Below, one piece after another: positions 10,176 through 22,284 of a stretch of DNA of 64,000 nt; the first letter of the stretch is position 1, and each line of letters begins with the position of its first letter. The notes under the pieces were generated by a model, which had not been told where the DNA came from, did no database searches, and was given only the letters and a program-made list of their open reading frames with translations. The stretch comes from Streptomyces roseoverticillatus (lineage in GTDB: Bacteria; Actinomycetota; Actinomycetes; Streptomycetales; Streptomycetaceae): NCBI RefSeq assembly GCF_000719265.1, contig NZ_JOFL01000017.1, positions 149,968 to 213,967 on the forward strand, written 5' to 3'. Made by a program: the position numbers and the translations under genes.

Positions 10176-10766
10176 TCAGTTCGACTTGGTGCGGGTCACG
10201 TTGTCGACCTCGCACTTGCCGCTCACGCTGGCGCCGGCCTTCGGCACGTACACCTGGGAGACGTCCTGCGTGTCCGTCTTGCCCGGGCCGACGAAGGGGA
10301 TGGTGCGGTTGCGGGTGCCGATGAGGGTGCCGCTCGCGTCGGTGAACTTCACCGAGAACGTGTACGTGTTGCTGTCCTTCAGGCTGGGGTTGGTGACGCT
10401 GATCTTCGCGGTGATGCCCCGGGAGTCGCTGTAGTCGCAGCTGACGATCTTCAGGTCGCGGGAGGCGCTCGCGCTGCTGCCGCCGGTGGTGGTGCCGCCC
10501 GAGGTGAGCCCGCTGGTGGACGTGCCGCCGCTCGTGGAACCGCCGCTGGTGCTGCCGGTCGTGCCGCCCGTGGTGAGGCCGCCGTCCGTGCTCGTGCTGC
10601 CGCCGGTCGTGCCGCCCGTCGTCGTGGTGCCGCCCGAGGTGGAGCTGCTGCTGTGGTGGCTGGAGCTGCCGCTGCTGCAGCCGCCGCCGTGGTGCCCGCG
10701 GGCTCCGGTCAGGGCGACGACGGCGATTCCGAAGACGGCGGCCGCGCGGACATGACGAAGCTTCAC
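10176..10766 (-). CDS. Secreted Thr/Gly/Ser-rich protein, possible lipoprotein, unknown function
   Basis: A 196-residue protein with an N-terminal hydrophobic export signal (AAAVFGIAVVALTGA) followed by GGGCSSG, where the Cys could be lipidated although the lipobox is poor. A linker of about 80 residues made almost only of Gly, Thr and Ser (repeats such as TSGGTTTGG) follows. The last 85 residues look like a beta-sandwich with two cysteines (VSCDYSD and GKCEVDN), similar in style to FxLYD/DUF4352-type domains. GTG 10766 is chosen because GGGGGA precedes it. Probably a surface or wall-associated protein; the function is not recognised. Confidence 0.7.
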   Translation of the reverse strand: MKLRHVRAAAVFGIAVVALTGARGHHGGGCSSGSSSHHSSSSTSGGTTTTGGTTGGSTSTDGGLTTGGTTGSTSGGSTSGGTSTSGLTSGGTTTGGSSASASRDLKIVSCDYSDSRGITAKISVTNPSLKDSNTYTFSVKFTDASGTLIGTRNRTIPFVGPGKTDTQDVSQVYVPKAGASVSGKCEVDNVTRTKSN

Positions 10767-10977
10767 TGGAAAATTCCCCCGATGAATTGGCTGGAAACAG
10801 CGCCTGTTGACGCCCGGCTGACGAGTGCACGTCACGCTAACAGCGCTCTTACAAGGCGCCAAACCAGGCCGCTCCCTGTGACGAACCCGCAACCGAACGG
10901 GGCCGTAACAGGGACAGGAAAGGGTCTGAAAACAGCCCACAGCAGCCCGTGCGGTGCGACACCGTACGGACGGCACG

Positions 10978-10983
10978 TACGGT
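10978..10983 (+). promoter_or_regulatory. -10-like box TACGGT for a leaderless LOG-family transcript
   Basis: TACGGT ends seven bases before ATG 10991; a TGCGAC that could act as a weak -35 lies 17 bp upstream (10955-10960). No Shine-Dalgarno sequence is present. Confidence 0.45.
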
Positions 10984-10990
10984 GGCGTTC

Positions 10991-11530
10991 ATGAACATCG
11001 CCGTCTTCTGTTCCGCCGCCGACCTCGACGACCGCTACACCGCTCCCGCCCGCGAGTTCGCCGAACTCATCGGCCGCGGCGGGCACACACTGGTGTGGGG
11101 CGGCTCGGAGTCCGGCCTGATGAAGGTCATGGCAGACGGCGTGCAGGAGAGCGGCGGCCGGCTGGTCGGCGTGTCGGTCGAGTTCCTCGCCGCGCGGGCG
11201 CGCGCGAACGCCGACGAGATGGTCGTCGCCCGCGACCTCGCCGAGCGCAAGGCGCAGTTGCTCGCGCGCGCCGACGCGGTCGTCATCATGGTGGGCGGCA
11301 CCGGCACGCTGGACGAGGCGACGGAGATCCTGGAGCTGAAGAAGCACGGCATCCACGACAAGCCCGTCGTCCTGCTCAACACGGCCGGCTTCTACGACGG
11401 CCTCAAGGCGCAGTTCCAGCGCATGGAGGACGAGGGCTTCCTGCCCCTGCCGCTGACCGCCCTCGTCTTCTTCGCGGAGGACGGGCTGGGCGCGATGGCC
11501 TACCTGGAGGAGTCCGCGGGCCTGCGCTAG
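10991..11530 (+). CDS. LOG-family Rossmann protein (TIGR00730-like nucleotide phosphoribohydrolase)
   Basis: A 179-residue relative of the LOG (Lonely Guy) enzymes, which cleave cytokinin riboside or nucleoside 5'-monophosphates to base and ribose phosphate. The N-terminus NIAVFCSAA and LVWGGSESGLM fit the Rossmann nucleotide pocket. The catalytic PGGxGTxxE motif appears as VGGTGTLDE (about residues 99-107), with Val in place of the first Pro and the glutamate kept. Arg in the ERKAQL segment matches the usual MHERK position only loosely. The start is ATG 10991. Confidence 0.8.
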   Translation: MNIAVFCSAADLDDRYTAPAREFAELIGRGGHTLVWGGSESGLMKVMADGVQESGGRLVGVSVEFLAARARANADEMVVARDLAERKAQLLARADAVVIMVGGTGTLDEATEILELKKHGIHDKPVVLLNTAGFYDGLKAQFQRMEDEGFLPLPLTALVFFAEDGLGAMAYLEESAGLR

Positions 11531-11575
11531 CCCGCGGCTGCGCGCCCGCCCCCGCCGTAGGGCAAGCTGGCTCCC

Positions 11576-12265
11576 ATGGCAACACATCTGATCACCGGGG
11601 CCGGCTCCGGCATCGGGGCGGCGGTCGCGCGCCGGCTCCTCGACCGGGGCGACGAGGTCCACCTCTTCGCGCGCGACGCGGGCCGGGCCAGGGAGCTGGC
11701 GGCGGAGTTCCCCGGCGCCCACACGCTCGTGGCCGACCTGTCCAACCCGGACCGGCTCTCCTGGGCCCTCGACAAGCAGCCGCTGCCGGACCGCGTCGAC
11801 ACGCTCCTGCACATCGCGGGCGTCGTCGAACTCGGCGCCGTCGGCGAGCTGACGCCGAAGACGTGGAACAGCACGCTCGCCGCCAACCTGGTCTCCCCGG
11901 CGGAGCTGACCCGGCTGTTCCTGCCGCAGCTGCGCGTGACGAAGGGGCACGTCCTCTTCGTCAACTCCGGTGCCGGGCTGAACGCCCACGCCACGTGGAG
12001 CGCGTACGCCGCGAGCAAGCACGGCCTGAAGGCGCTCGCGGACTCGCTGCGCGCCGAGGAGCACGCGGCCGGCGTGCACGTCACCAGCGTCTACCCGGGC
12101 CGCACCGCGACTCCGATGCAGGCGAAGGTGCACCAGCAGGAGGGCAAGCCGTACGACCCGGCGCGGTGGATCGACCCCGAGTCGGTCGCGACGACGATCC
12201 TGCTCGCGATCGACCTCCCGCGCGACGCGGAGATCAACGACCTGTCGGTCCGGCCCGGCCGCTGA
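11576..12265 (+). CDS. Short-chain dehydrogenase/reductase (SDR) family oxidoreductase
   Basis: A 229-residue classical SDR. The cofactor motif is TGAGSGIG (residues 7-14), the catalytic Tyr-Lys pair is in YAASKHG, and the Ser lies in FVNSGAG; the canonical NNAG is replaced by LHIAG. The loop residues LFARDAGR after strand 2 suggest NADP(H) preference. The substrate cannot be told. The gene lies 45 bp after the LOG-family gene in the same direction and may share a transcript; a double hairpin terminates the unit downstream. Confidence 0.85.
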   Translation: MATHLITGAGSGIGAAVARRLLDRGDEVHLFARDAGRARELAAEFPGAHTLVADLSNPDRLSWALDKQPLPDRVDTLLHIAGVVELGAVGELTPKTWNSTLAANLVSPAELTRLFLPQLRVTKGHVLFVNSGAGLNAHATWSAYAASKHGLKALADSLRAEEHAAGVHVTSVYPGRTATPMQAKVHQQEGKPYDPARWIDPESVATTILLAIDLPRDAEINDLSVRPGR

Positions 12266-12269
12266 CGGC

Positions 12270-12323
12270 GGAAGTCCCCGGGCCGCCCCGGGGGCTTCCC
12301 GGAGCCGCCCCGGGAGGCTCTTT
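12270..12323 (+). terminator. Double hairpin terminator after the SDR gene
   Basis: GGAAGTCCCCGGG pairs with the CCCCGGGGGCTTCC arm (12270-12299); a second stem GAGCC/GGCTC (12302-12320) is followed by TTT. Confidence 0.65.
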
Positions 12324-12380
12324 GCGCTCACCCCGTCCCGCCGCCCGGCTCGGCCTGCGCAGGGGCCGCCGCGCGCCCCG

Positions 12381-12386
12381 TAGGCT
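12381..12386 (+). promoter_or_regulatory. -10-like box TAGGCT for a leaderless metE-like transcript
   Basis: TAGGCT ends six bases before GTG 12393, which has no Shine-Dalgarno sequence. No -35 consensus is seen. Confidence 0.4.
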
Positions 12387-12392
12387 TCCTGC

Positions 12393-15772
<3,380 letters not shown>

Positions 15773-15778
15773 CGGACG

Positions 15779-15807
15779 GGGGGTGCGGGTAGCCCCTTCG
15801 CACCCCC
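15779..15807 (+). terminator. Hairpin terminator after ligA
   Basis: GGGGGTGCG and CGCACCCCC form a perfect 9-bp stem with an 11-base loop, starting 7 bp after the ligA stop. The rest of the 309-bp gap up to 16081 has one more inverted repeat (15905-15933) and no gene. Confidence 0.65.
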
Positions 15808-15904
15808 TCCGTACCCCCTTCGTCCCCCCCGCCGCCATCCGCCCCACGCGGAGCGGCACCGCCACCGGAAGGCAGGTCCGCACACCGGTCGCCACCCCAG
15901 CGGA

Positions 15905-15933
15905 GTAATGCCCGCATAGTCAGTGGGCATTAC
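15905..15933. promoter_or_regulatory. Perfect 9-bp inverted repeat upstream of the rmdB-like gene
   Basis: GTAATGCCC and GGGCATTAC flank 11 bases. The base composition is much more AT-rich than its surroundings, and it lies 149 bp before the GGDEF/EAL start. It could be an operator or an RNA stem in the leader. It does not match the BldD box as I know it. Confidence 0.45.
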
Positions 15934-16081
15934 CCCTACAGCGCATACCAGATGGCTACAAGAGGCCGGATCCCAATCGGGCAACCGCTGCCGATCGCTG
16001 CCCGCCGTAGCCTTCTGCGGCCTACTGTTGAGATGTGCGCCTGCCGTGGCGCGGGCACCGCCGGCTGTGAGAGGGACGGGC

Positions 16082-18178
16082 ATGAAACCCACCGACAGCG
16101 CCGAACCGGCATCCCGGCTGCGCCGGGTTCCTCCGCCCGCGCTGCCGACGGTCTGTGTCACCGTGGCGGCGGTCGCACTCGCCGCCGGTGTCTTCCGGGT
16201 GATCGGCGCGGGCCACTCCGTCTTCCCCGGCCGCGCCGTCGGCGCTGCCCTGGCCGTCCTCACCGGCCTCATCGTCGCCCACCTCGTCGCCCTCGGGCGC
16301 GACCGCTGGTGGGGCGGCACGGGCTCCGGAGCCGCCCTCACCCTCGCCGTCCTGCTGCTCTACGGCTGGCTGCCCGCCGTCCTCATCAGCATCGCCGTCG
16401 TCCTGCTCGTCGCCACCGCCCGCCGCCACCGCTGGCGCCAGGCCTTACTCCACGGTGCCGTCGACATCCTCGGCATCGGTGCCGCCGGCCTCGCCCTCGC
16501 CGTGTGCGGCGTCGTCTCCACCGTCGAGAACCCCTGGATGCCCGACGAGTGGCCGCTCACCGCCATCCCCAAAGTGGCCCTCGCCGCCTTCCTCTACCTC
16601 GCCGTCACCCGCGCCCTGCTCTGGTACTCCATGGCGCCCCGCGCCGGCCTCAGCACCATCGCCCGCACCGCCCTCGTCCGGCAGGCCCTCGTCGGCGGCG
16701 CCCTCCTCGGCATCGCCCCGCTGATCGCCGTCGTCGCCGACCACGCGCCGCTGCTGCTGCCCCTGTTCGCCGTCCCCCTCATCGCCCTCGACTCCACCCT
16801 GTGGATCGCCCGCGCCCGCGCCGAGGAACAGCTGCGCGACCCGCTCACCGGACTGCCCAACCGCCAGTGGCTCCTGGAGCGCACCTGGAGCGCCCTCGAC
16901 GAGGCCGAGCGCGCCGGCACCCGCTCCGCGCTCGTCCTCATCGACCTCGACCGCTTCCGCTCCGTCAACGACACCCTCGGCCACCTCGCCGGGGACCGGC
17001 TGCTGCTGCAGATAGCCGAGCGGCTGCGCCTCGCCCTGCCGCGGGACGCGGAGGCGGCGCGCCTCGGCGGCGACGAGTTCGCGGTGCTGCTGCCCACGGC
17101 GGACTCCCTCACCGGCGCCCAGCGCGTGGCCCGTTCACTGGTGGCCGCGCTCGGCTCCCCCCTCGACCTCGACGGGCTCACGCTCGTCCTGGAGGCCAGC
17201 GCCGGCGTCGCCGTCTACCCCGACCACGCCCTCGACGCCGAGGGGCTGCTGCGCCGCGCCGACGTCGCCATGTACCAGGCCAAGCGCGACCGCAGCGGCG
17301 TCGAGGTCTACGAGGCCCGGCGCGACGGCAACACCCCCGACCGGCTCGGGCTCCTCGGCGACCTGCGGCGCGCGCTCGACGCGGGCGACGTCGAACTGCA
17401 CTACCAGCCCAAGGTCGGCTTCGACGGGCACGTCGAGGGGCTGGAGGCGCTGGTGCGCTGGGTCCACCCCGAGCGGGGCCGGGTCTCCCCGGACGAGTTC
17501 ATCGCGATCGCCGAGTCGTCGGGGCTGATGCCCAGGCTGACCGAGTACGTCCTGGAGACCGCCCTCGGGCAGGTCGCGAAGTGGCGGGCCATGGGCCTGG
17601 AAGTGCCCGTCGCCGTCAACGTCTCGCCGCGCGACGTCCACACTCCCGGGTTCGCGGGCTCGGTCGCGGCGCGGCTCGCCCGGCACGGGGTCCCCGCGGG
17701 GGCGCTGCAGCTGGAGATAACCGAGCACGTCCTGCTGGAGGACCCGCAGCGGGCGGCGGACACCCTCGCGGGGCTCACCGGGCACGGCGTGAAGATGTCC
17801 CTGGACGACTTCGGCACGGGCTATTCGTCCCTGGTCCACCTCCGCCGGCTCCCGGTGAGCGAACTGAAGATCGACCGGTCGTTCGTGGCCCGGCTCGCCA
17901 TCGACAACGAGGACGCGGAGATCGTCCGCTGCACGCTCGACCTTGCGCACTCGCTGGGACTGCTCGTCGTCGCCGAGGGCGTCGAGGACGACGAGACCTG
18001 GGAGCGGCTGCGGGACCTGGGCTGCGACGCGGTCCAGGGCTGGCTCGTCGCCGCGGCCATGCCGCCGGACGAGACGACGGCCTGGCTCCGCCTCCGCAAC
18101 GAGTCCGGCTGGCACCGGGAGGCGGACCACGTCGCCGCGACGGCGTCCGCCGCCGCGGAGGGGGACGCGGTCACGTAG
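16082..18178 (+). CDS. rmdB: Membrane-bound GGDEF-EAL protein (c-di-GMP turnover), RmdB-like
   Basis: A 698-residue protein with about eight N-terminal membrane spans (residues 15-240), then GGDEF (intact RLGGDEFAVLL near residue 328) and EAL (intact EALVRW near 453, with NVSPRD, LEITEH, DDFGTGYSS and AEGVE all kept). Both cyclase and phosphodiesterase sites look complete. The locus between ligA and gatC matches RmdB (SCO5495) of S. coelicolor, reported as a phosphodiesterase affecting development; the symbol rests on synteny and architecture recalled from memory. ATG 16082 follows AGAGGGACGGG. Its leader holds a perfect inverted repeat. Confidence 0.88.
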   Translation: MKPTDSAEPASRLRRVPPPALPTVCVTVAAVALAAGVFRVIGAGHSVFPGRAVGAALAVLTGLIVAHLVALGRDRWWGGTGSGAALTLAVLLLYGWLPAVLISIAVVLLVATARRHRWRQALLHGAVDILGIGAAGLALAVCGVVSTVENPWMPDEWPLTAIPKVALAAFLYLAVTRALLWYSMAPRAGLSTIARTALVRQALVGGALLGIAPLIAVVADHAPLLLPLFAVPLIALDSTLWIARARAEEQLRDPLTGLPNRQWLLERTWSALDEAERAGTRSALVLIDLDRFRSVNDTLGHLAGDRLLLQIAERLRLALPRDAEAARLGGDEFAVLLPTADSLTGAQRVARSLVAALGSPLDLDGLTLVLEASAGVAVYPDHALDAEGLLRRADVAMYQAKRDRSGVEVYEARRDGNTPDRLGLLGDLRRALDAGDVELHYQPKVGFDGHVEGLEALVRWVHPERGRVSPDEFIAIAESSGLMPRLTEYVLETALGQVAKWRAMGLEVPVAVNVSPRDVHTPGFAGSVAARLARHGVPAGALQLEITEHVLLEDPQRAADTLAGLTGHGVKMSLDDFGTGYSSLVHLRRLPVSELKIDRSFVARLAIDNEDAEIVRCTLDLAHSLGLLVVAEGVEDDETWERLRDLGCDAVQGWLVAAAMPPDETTAWLRLRNESGWHREADHVAATASAAAEGDAVT

Positions 18179-18215
18179 GGGCGACGGCCGGTCCGGCACC
18201 TCCCCCGGCTACCGC

Positions 18216-18229
18216 TGGGGGTGCCCCCA
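18216..18229 (+). terminator. Short hairpin after the rmdB-like gene
   Basis: TGGGGG and CCCCCA flank TG, 38 bp after the stop codon. It leads directly into the larger hairpin repeat copy C. Confidence 0.5.
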
Positions 18230-18232
18230 AAA

Positions 18233-18330
18233 CCCCGGTGGGGGTTGCGTGCCGCGGCGGGCGGGCACTTCTTCCCGCCGCGACGGCCATCAACCCCCAC
18301 GGGGCCATCCGGCGGTGCCGAACGGCCTTG
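18233..18330. repeat. Hairpin-type intergenic repeat, copy C
   Basis: Left arm CCCCGGTGGGGGTTG and right arm CAACCCCCACGGGG bracket an inner GCCGCGGCGGG / CCCGCCGCGACGGC pair, so about 25-30 bp can pair in 18233-18304. The tail CCGGCGGTGCCGAACGGCCT closely matches copy B. With the promoter-like site further on, it fills the 332-bp gap before gatC; no gene seen there. Confidence 0.7.
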
Positions 18331-18455
18331 CGCCCGTAGAGCCGCCCGGACGCCTCGGGCACCTGCTCCCGCCGCGGCGGCGATCGCGGCGGCGCCGGAG
18401 CGCCCCGGGCCGCAGCCACGCGGAAAGCGTTTAGCAGGCACGGCTCCCGGAGCCA

Positions 18456-18461
18456 TAGGAT
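18456..18461 (+). promoter_or_regulatory. Candidate -10 box TAGGAT upstream of gatC
   Basis: TAGGAT lies 50 bp before the gatC ATG, next to the palindrome GGCTCCCGGAGCC. A clear -35 is not seen. Confidence 0.3.
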
Positions 18462-18510
18462 TGGGCGCACAACCCGCCCAGAATCCGTCACAAACCCTGA
18501 GGATCGCCGC

Positions 18511-18807
18511 ATGCCTGGCATCACGCGCGAGGAGGTAGCCCACCTCGCCCGGCTGGCACGTCTGGAGCTCAAGGACGAAGAGCTCGAGCACTTCGCCGGC
18601 CAGCTCGACGACATCATCGGCGCGGTCGCCCGCGTCTCCGAGGTCGCCGAGCAGGACGTCCCCCCGACGTCCCACCCGCTGCCGCTGACCAACGTCATGC
18701 GCCCGGACGAGGTCCGTCCGTCGCTGACCCCGCAGGAGGCGCTCTCCGGCGCCCCCGCCCAGGAGCAGCAGCGTTTCAAGGTGCCGCAGATCCTGGGGGA
18801 GGACTAA
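18511..18807 (+). CDS. gatC: Asp-tRNA(Asn)/Glu-tRNA(Gln) amidotransferase subunit C
   Basis: A 98-residue subunit that wraps around GatA and stabilises the GatCAB complex. The family pattern is plain: [17 protein letters not shown] at the start, [10 protein letters not shown], and the belt ending with [10 protein letters not shown]. It is the first gene of gatC-gatA-(86-aa gene)-gatB; the gap to gatA is only six bases. Confidence 0.95.
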   Translation: MPGITREEVAHLARLARLELKDEELEHFAGQLDDIIGAVARVSEVAEQDVPPTSHPLPLTNVMRPDEVRPSLTPQEALSGAPAQEQQRFKVPQILGED

Positions 18808-18813
18808 ACCGCT

Positions 18814-20307
18814 ATGACGGACATCATCAAGCTCACCGCCGCCGAGATCGCGGAGAAGATCGCCTCCGGCGAGCTCACCGCCGTCCAGGTCACCGAGGCC
18901 CACCTGGCCCGGATCGACGCCGTGGACGAGAAGGTGCACGCCTTCCTCCACGTGGACCGCGAGGGCGCCCTCGCCCAGGCCCGCGAGGTCGACGCCAAGC
19001 GCGCCCGCGGCGAGAAGCTCGGCCCGCTGGCCGGCGTCCCGCTCGCGCTGAAGGACATCTTCACCACCAAGGGGATCCCGACCACCGTCGGCTCGAAGAT
19101 CCTCGAGGGCTGGATCCCGCCGTATGACGCGACGCTCACCAAGCGCCTGAAGGACGCGGACGTCGTCATCCTCGGCAAGACCAACATGGACGAGTTCGCG
19201 ATGGGCTCCTCCACGGAGAACAGCGCCTACGGCCCGACCGGCAACCCCTGGGACCTCACCAAGATCCCCGGCGGCTCCGGCGGCGGCTCCAGCGCGGCCC
19301 TCGCCGCGTACCAGGCCCCGCTCGCCATCGGCACGGACACCGGCGGTTCGATCCGCCAGCCCGCCGCCGTCACCGGCACGGTCGGCGTCAAGCCCACCTA
19401 CGGCGCGGTCTCGCGCTACGGCATGGTGGCGTTCTCCTCCTCCCTCGACCAGGGCGGCCCCTGCGCCCGTACGGTCCTGGACGCGGCCCTGCTGCACGAG
19501 GTCATCGCCGGCCACGACCCGATGGACTCCACGTCCATCGACGCCCCGGTCCCGCCGGTCGTCGAGGCGGCCCGCAACGGCTCCGTCGCCGGCATGCGCG
19601 TCGGCGTCGTCAAGCAGTTCCGCGGCGAGGGCTACCAGGCCGGCGTCCTGCAGCGCTTCGACGAGTCGGTGGAGCTGCTGAAGGAGCTGGGCGCCGAGAT
19701 CGTCGAGCTGGACTGCCCGTCCTTCGACCTGGCCCTGGCCGCGTACTACCTGATCGCGCCGTCCGAGTGCTCCTCGAACCTGGCCCGTTTCGACGGCCTG
19801 CGCTACGGCCTGCGCGCCGGCGACGACGGCACCCGCTCGGCCGAGGACGTCACCGCCCTCACCCGCGAGGCGGGCTTCGGCCCCGAGGTCAAGCGCCGCG
19901 TCATGCTCGGCACGTACGCGCTCAGCTCGGGCTACTACGACGCCTACTACGGCTCGGCACAGAAGGTCCGCACGCTCATCACGCGCGACTTCGAGAAGGC
20001 GTTCGAGCAGGTCGACGTGATCGTCTCGCCGACCACCCCGACCACCGCCTTCGCGATCGGCGAGCGCGCCGACGACCCGATGGCGATGTACCTCGCGGAC
20101 CTGTGCACCATCCCGACCAACCTGGCGGGCAACGCCGCCATGTCGCTGCCGTGCGGCCTGGCGCCCGAGGACAACCTGCCGGTCGGTCTGCAGATCATCG
20201 CTCCCGCCCTGAAGGACGACCGGCTCTACAAGGTCGGTGCCGCGGTCGAGGCCGCGTTCACCGCCCGCTGGGGCCACCACCTGCTCGAGGAGGCACCGTC
20301 GCTGTGA
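18814..20307 (+). CDS. gatA: Asp-tRNA(Asn)/Glu-tRNA(Gln) amidotransferase subunit A
   Basis: A 497-residue glutaminase subunit of the amidase-signature family, releasing ammonia from glutamine for transamidation of mischarged tRNA. The Ser-cisSer-Lys triad can be placed at Lys80 (LALKDIF), Ser155 (GGSGGGSS) and Ser179 ([10 protein letters not shown]). It is full length. The stop codon overlaps the GTG of the next small gene (GTGA), while GAGGAGG inside the gatA 3' end serves as that gene's ribosome-binding site. Confidence 0.97.
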   Translation: MTDIIKLTAAEIAEKIASGELTAVQVTEAHLARIDAVDEKVHAFLHVDREGALAQAREVDAKRARGEKLGPLAGVPLALKDIFTTKGIPTTVGSKILEGWIPPYDATLTKRLKDADVVILGKTNMDEFAMGSSTENSAYGPTGNPWDLTKIPGGSGGGSSAALAAYQAPLAIGTDTGGSIRQPAAVTGTVGVKPTYGAVSRYGMVAFSSSLDQGGPCARTVLDAALLHEVIAGHDPMDSTSIDAPVPPVVEAARNGSVAGMRVGVVKQFRGEGYQAGVLQRFDESVELLKELGAEIVELDCPSFDLALAAYYLIAPSECSSNLARFDGLRYGLRAGDDGTRSAEDVTALTREAGFGPEVKRRVMLGTYALSSGYYDAYYGSAQKVRTLITRDFEKAFEQVDVIVSPTTPTTAFAIGERADDPMAMYLADLCTIPTNLAGNAAMSLPCGLAPEDNLPVGLQIIAPALKDDRLYKVGAAVEAAFTARWGHHLLEEAPSL

Positions 20308-20564
20308 GTACGGAAGTGAGCAAGCCGAGCGCCCTGAAGAAGGCCAAGGGCTTCAAGAAGTCCAAGCCCGGCACGTATCTGTCGATCGGCACCACGCTGT
20401 TCGGCGCGGTGAGCGTGATCAAGCAGGCGAAGAAGGCGCGCGGCGAGCAGGACACGCTCCAGCTGGTCGACGCCATCGTCTCCGCCGCGGCCATCGCCAC
20501 CGGCGTCGCGCTGCTGGTGCGCGAGCTGCGCCGCATGAACAGCGACGACGTCCTCGCGGACTGA
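20304..20564 (+). CDS. Small basic membrane-associated protein between gatA and gatB, unknown function
   Basis: An 86-residue protein: a Lys-rich N-terminus (residues 8-22), a short hydrophobic stretch ([15 protein letters not shown]), a basic loop and a longer predicted membrane helix (about 53-73, [19 protein letters not shown]), then a charged tail. The GTG start overlaps the gatA stop by four bases, with GAGGAGG at a 10-base spacing; gatB follows 26 bp later. S. coelicolor has a gene at the same place (SCO5500, from memory), so the position is conserved. Function not recognised; being inside the gat operon suggests co-expression, nothing more. Confidence 0.82.
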   Translation: MSTEVSKPSALKKAKGFKKSKPGTYLSIGTTLFGAVSVIKQAKKARGEQDTLQLVDAIVSAAAIATGVALLVRELRRMNSDDVLAD

Positions 20565-20590
20565 GCCAGGACCTGAGAGGTTAGTTTTCC

Positions 20591-22099
20591 GTGACCGTCA
20601 CTGAACTGGTGTCGTACGAGGACGCGCTGGCTTCCTACGACCCCGTCATGGGCCTGGAGGTCCATGTCGAGCTCGGCACCAAGACGAAGATGTTCTGCGG
20701 CTGCTCCACGGAGCTGGGCGCGGACCCCAACACCCAGACCTGCCCGGTCTGCCTCGGCATGCCCGGCGCCCTGCCCGTGGTCAACGCCATCGGCGTCGAG
20801 TCCGCCATCAAGATCGGTCTCGCGCTGAACTGCGAGATCGCCGAGTGGTGCCGCTTCGCCCGGAAGAACTACTTCTATCCGGACATGCCGAAGAACTTCC
20901 AGACCTCCCAGTACGACGAGCCGATCGCCTTCAACGGCTACCTCGACGTGCAGCTGGAGGACGGCGAGGTCTTCCGCGTGGAGATCGAGCGCGCCCACAT
21001 GGAGGAGGACACCGGCAAGTCCACGCACGTGGGCGGTGCCACCGGCCGCATCCACGGCGCCCAGCACTCCCTGCTGGACTACAACCGCGCCGGCATCCCG
21101 CTCATCGAGATCGTCACCAAGCCGATCGAGGGCGCGGGCGAGCGGGCCCCCGAGGTCGCCAAGGCGTACGTCGCCGAGCTCCGCGAGCTCATCAAGGCGC
21201 TGGGCGTCTCCGAGGCCCGTATGGAGATGGGCCAGATGCGCTGCGACGTGAACCTGTCGCTGCGTCCGCACGGCCGGGAGAAGTTCGGCACCCGCTCCGA
21301 GACCAAGAACGTCAACTCGCTGCGCTCCGTCGAGCGCGCGGTGCGCTTCGAGGTCCAGCGGCACGCCTCCGTCCTCTCGGCCGGCGGCACGATCATCCAG
21401 GAGACCCGCCACTTCCACGAGGAGGACGGGTCGACGACGTCCGGCCGCATCAAGGAAGAGGCCGAGGACTACCGCTACTTCCCCGAGCCGGACCTGGTGC
21501 CGGTGGCCCCCTCCCGCGAGTGGGTCGAGGAGCTGCGGGGAACCCTGCCCGAGCTGCCGCGCGTGCGCCGCAACCGGCTGCGCGAGCAGTGGGGCGTCAC
21601 CGAGCACGACATGCAGTCGATCCTCAACGCGGGCGCGGTCGACCTGATCGTCGCCACCACCGAGGCCGGTGCCGACTCCGCCGCCGCCCGCAAGTGGTGG
21701 ATGGGCGAGCTGGCCCGCAGCGCCAACGAGTCCGGCACGGACCTCGCGGCGCTGCCGATCACCCCGGCGCAGGTCGCCCGGGTGGCGGCGCTCGTCGCCG
21801 AGGGCTCGCTCAACGACAAGCTGGCCCGCCAGGTCATCGAGGGCGTGCTCGCGGGCGAGGGCGGCCCGGACGAGGTCGTCGAGAAGCGCGGCCTGAAGGT
21901 CGTCTCCGACGACAGCGCCCTGGGCGCTGCCGTGGACGAGGCCATCGCGGCCAACGCCGCCATCGCGGACAAGATCCGCGCCGGCAAGGTCGCGGCGGCG
22001 GGTGCCCTGGTCGGCGCGGTCATGAAGGCCACGCGCGGCCAGGCCGACGCGGCTCGTGTCCGTGAGCTCATCCTGGAGCGCCTCGGCGTCGAAGGCTGA
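20591..22099 (+). CDS. gatB: Asp-tRNA(Asn)/Glu-tRNA(Gln) amidotransferase subunit B
   Basis: A 502-residue subunit that binds the mischarged tRNA and activates it with ATP. The N-terminal cradle shows [18 protein letters not shown] and the zinc cysteines in CGC and [12 protein letters not shown]; the substrate region has [17 protein letters not shown] and FHEEDG. The C-terminal YqeY-like tail domain (about 400-502) ends with [16 protein letters not shown] start. A UUCG-capped hairpin terminates the operon 26 bp downstream. Confidence 0.97.
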   Translation: MTVTELVSYEDALASYDPVMGLEVHVELGTKTKMFCGCSTELGADPNTQTCPVCLGMPGALPVVNAIGVESAIKIGLALNCEIAEWCRFARKNYFYPDMPKNFQTSQYDEPIAFNGYLDVQLEDGEVFRVEIERAHMEEDTGKSTHVGGATGRIHGAQHSLLDYNRAGIPLIEIVTKPIEGAGERAPEVAKAYVAELRELIKALGVSEARMEMGQMRCDVNLSLRPHGREKFGTRSETKNVNSLRSVERAVRFEVQRHASVLSAGGTIIQETRHFHEEDGSTTSGRIKEEAEDYRYFPEPDLVPVAPSREWVEELRGTLPELPRVRRNRLREQWGVTEHDMQSILNAGAVDLIVATTEAGADSAAARKWWMGELARSANESGTDLAALPITPAQVARVAALVAEGSLNDKLARQVIEGVLAGEGGPDEVVEKRGLKVVSDDSALGAAVDEAIAANAAIADKIRAGKVAAAGALVGAVMKATRGQADAARVRELILERLGVEG

Positions 22100-22124
22100 C
22101 CTTCCGCTTCGTGCCTGACGTTTC

Positions 22125-22154
22125 ATGGCCGCCCCTTTTCGAAGGGGCGGCCAT
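22125..22154 (+). terminator. Strong terminator of the gat operon with UUCG tetraloop
   Basis: ATGGCCGCCCCTT and AAGGGGCGGCCAT form a perfect 13-bp stem closed by TTCG. No long T-run follows (TGTCTGTCC). Confidence 0.8.
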
Positions 22155-22284
22155 TGTCTGTCCGGAATTGGGCCGGGAATGGCTGGTTTCTTGCCCTCTA
22201 TGGCCTTCGCGGCCCTCATCCGGCATGATCCCGCATGCGGGCGGGCCCAGCGTGTGCCCGCCACCGAGGTATGGGGGTTGGCAG

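Noticed and set aside
10486..10755. Val/Pro-rich plus-strand frame resembling a repeat protein
   Set aside because: It is the complement of the Gly/Thr/Ser linker of the minus-strand secreted protein.
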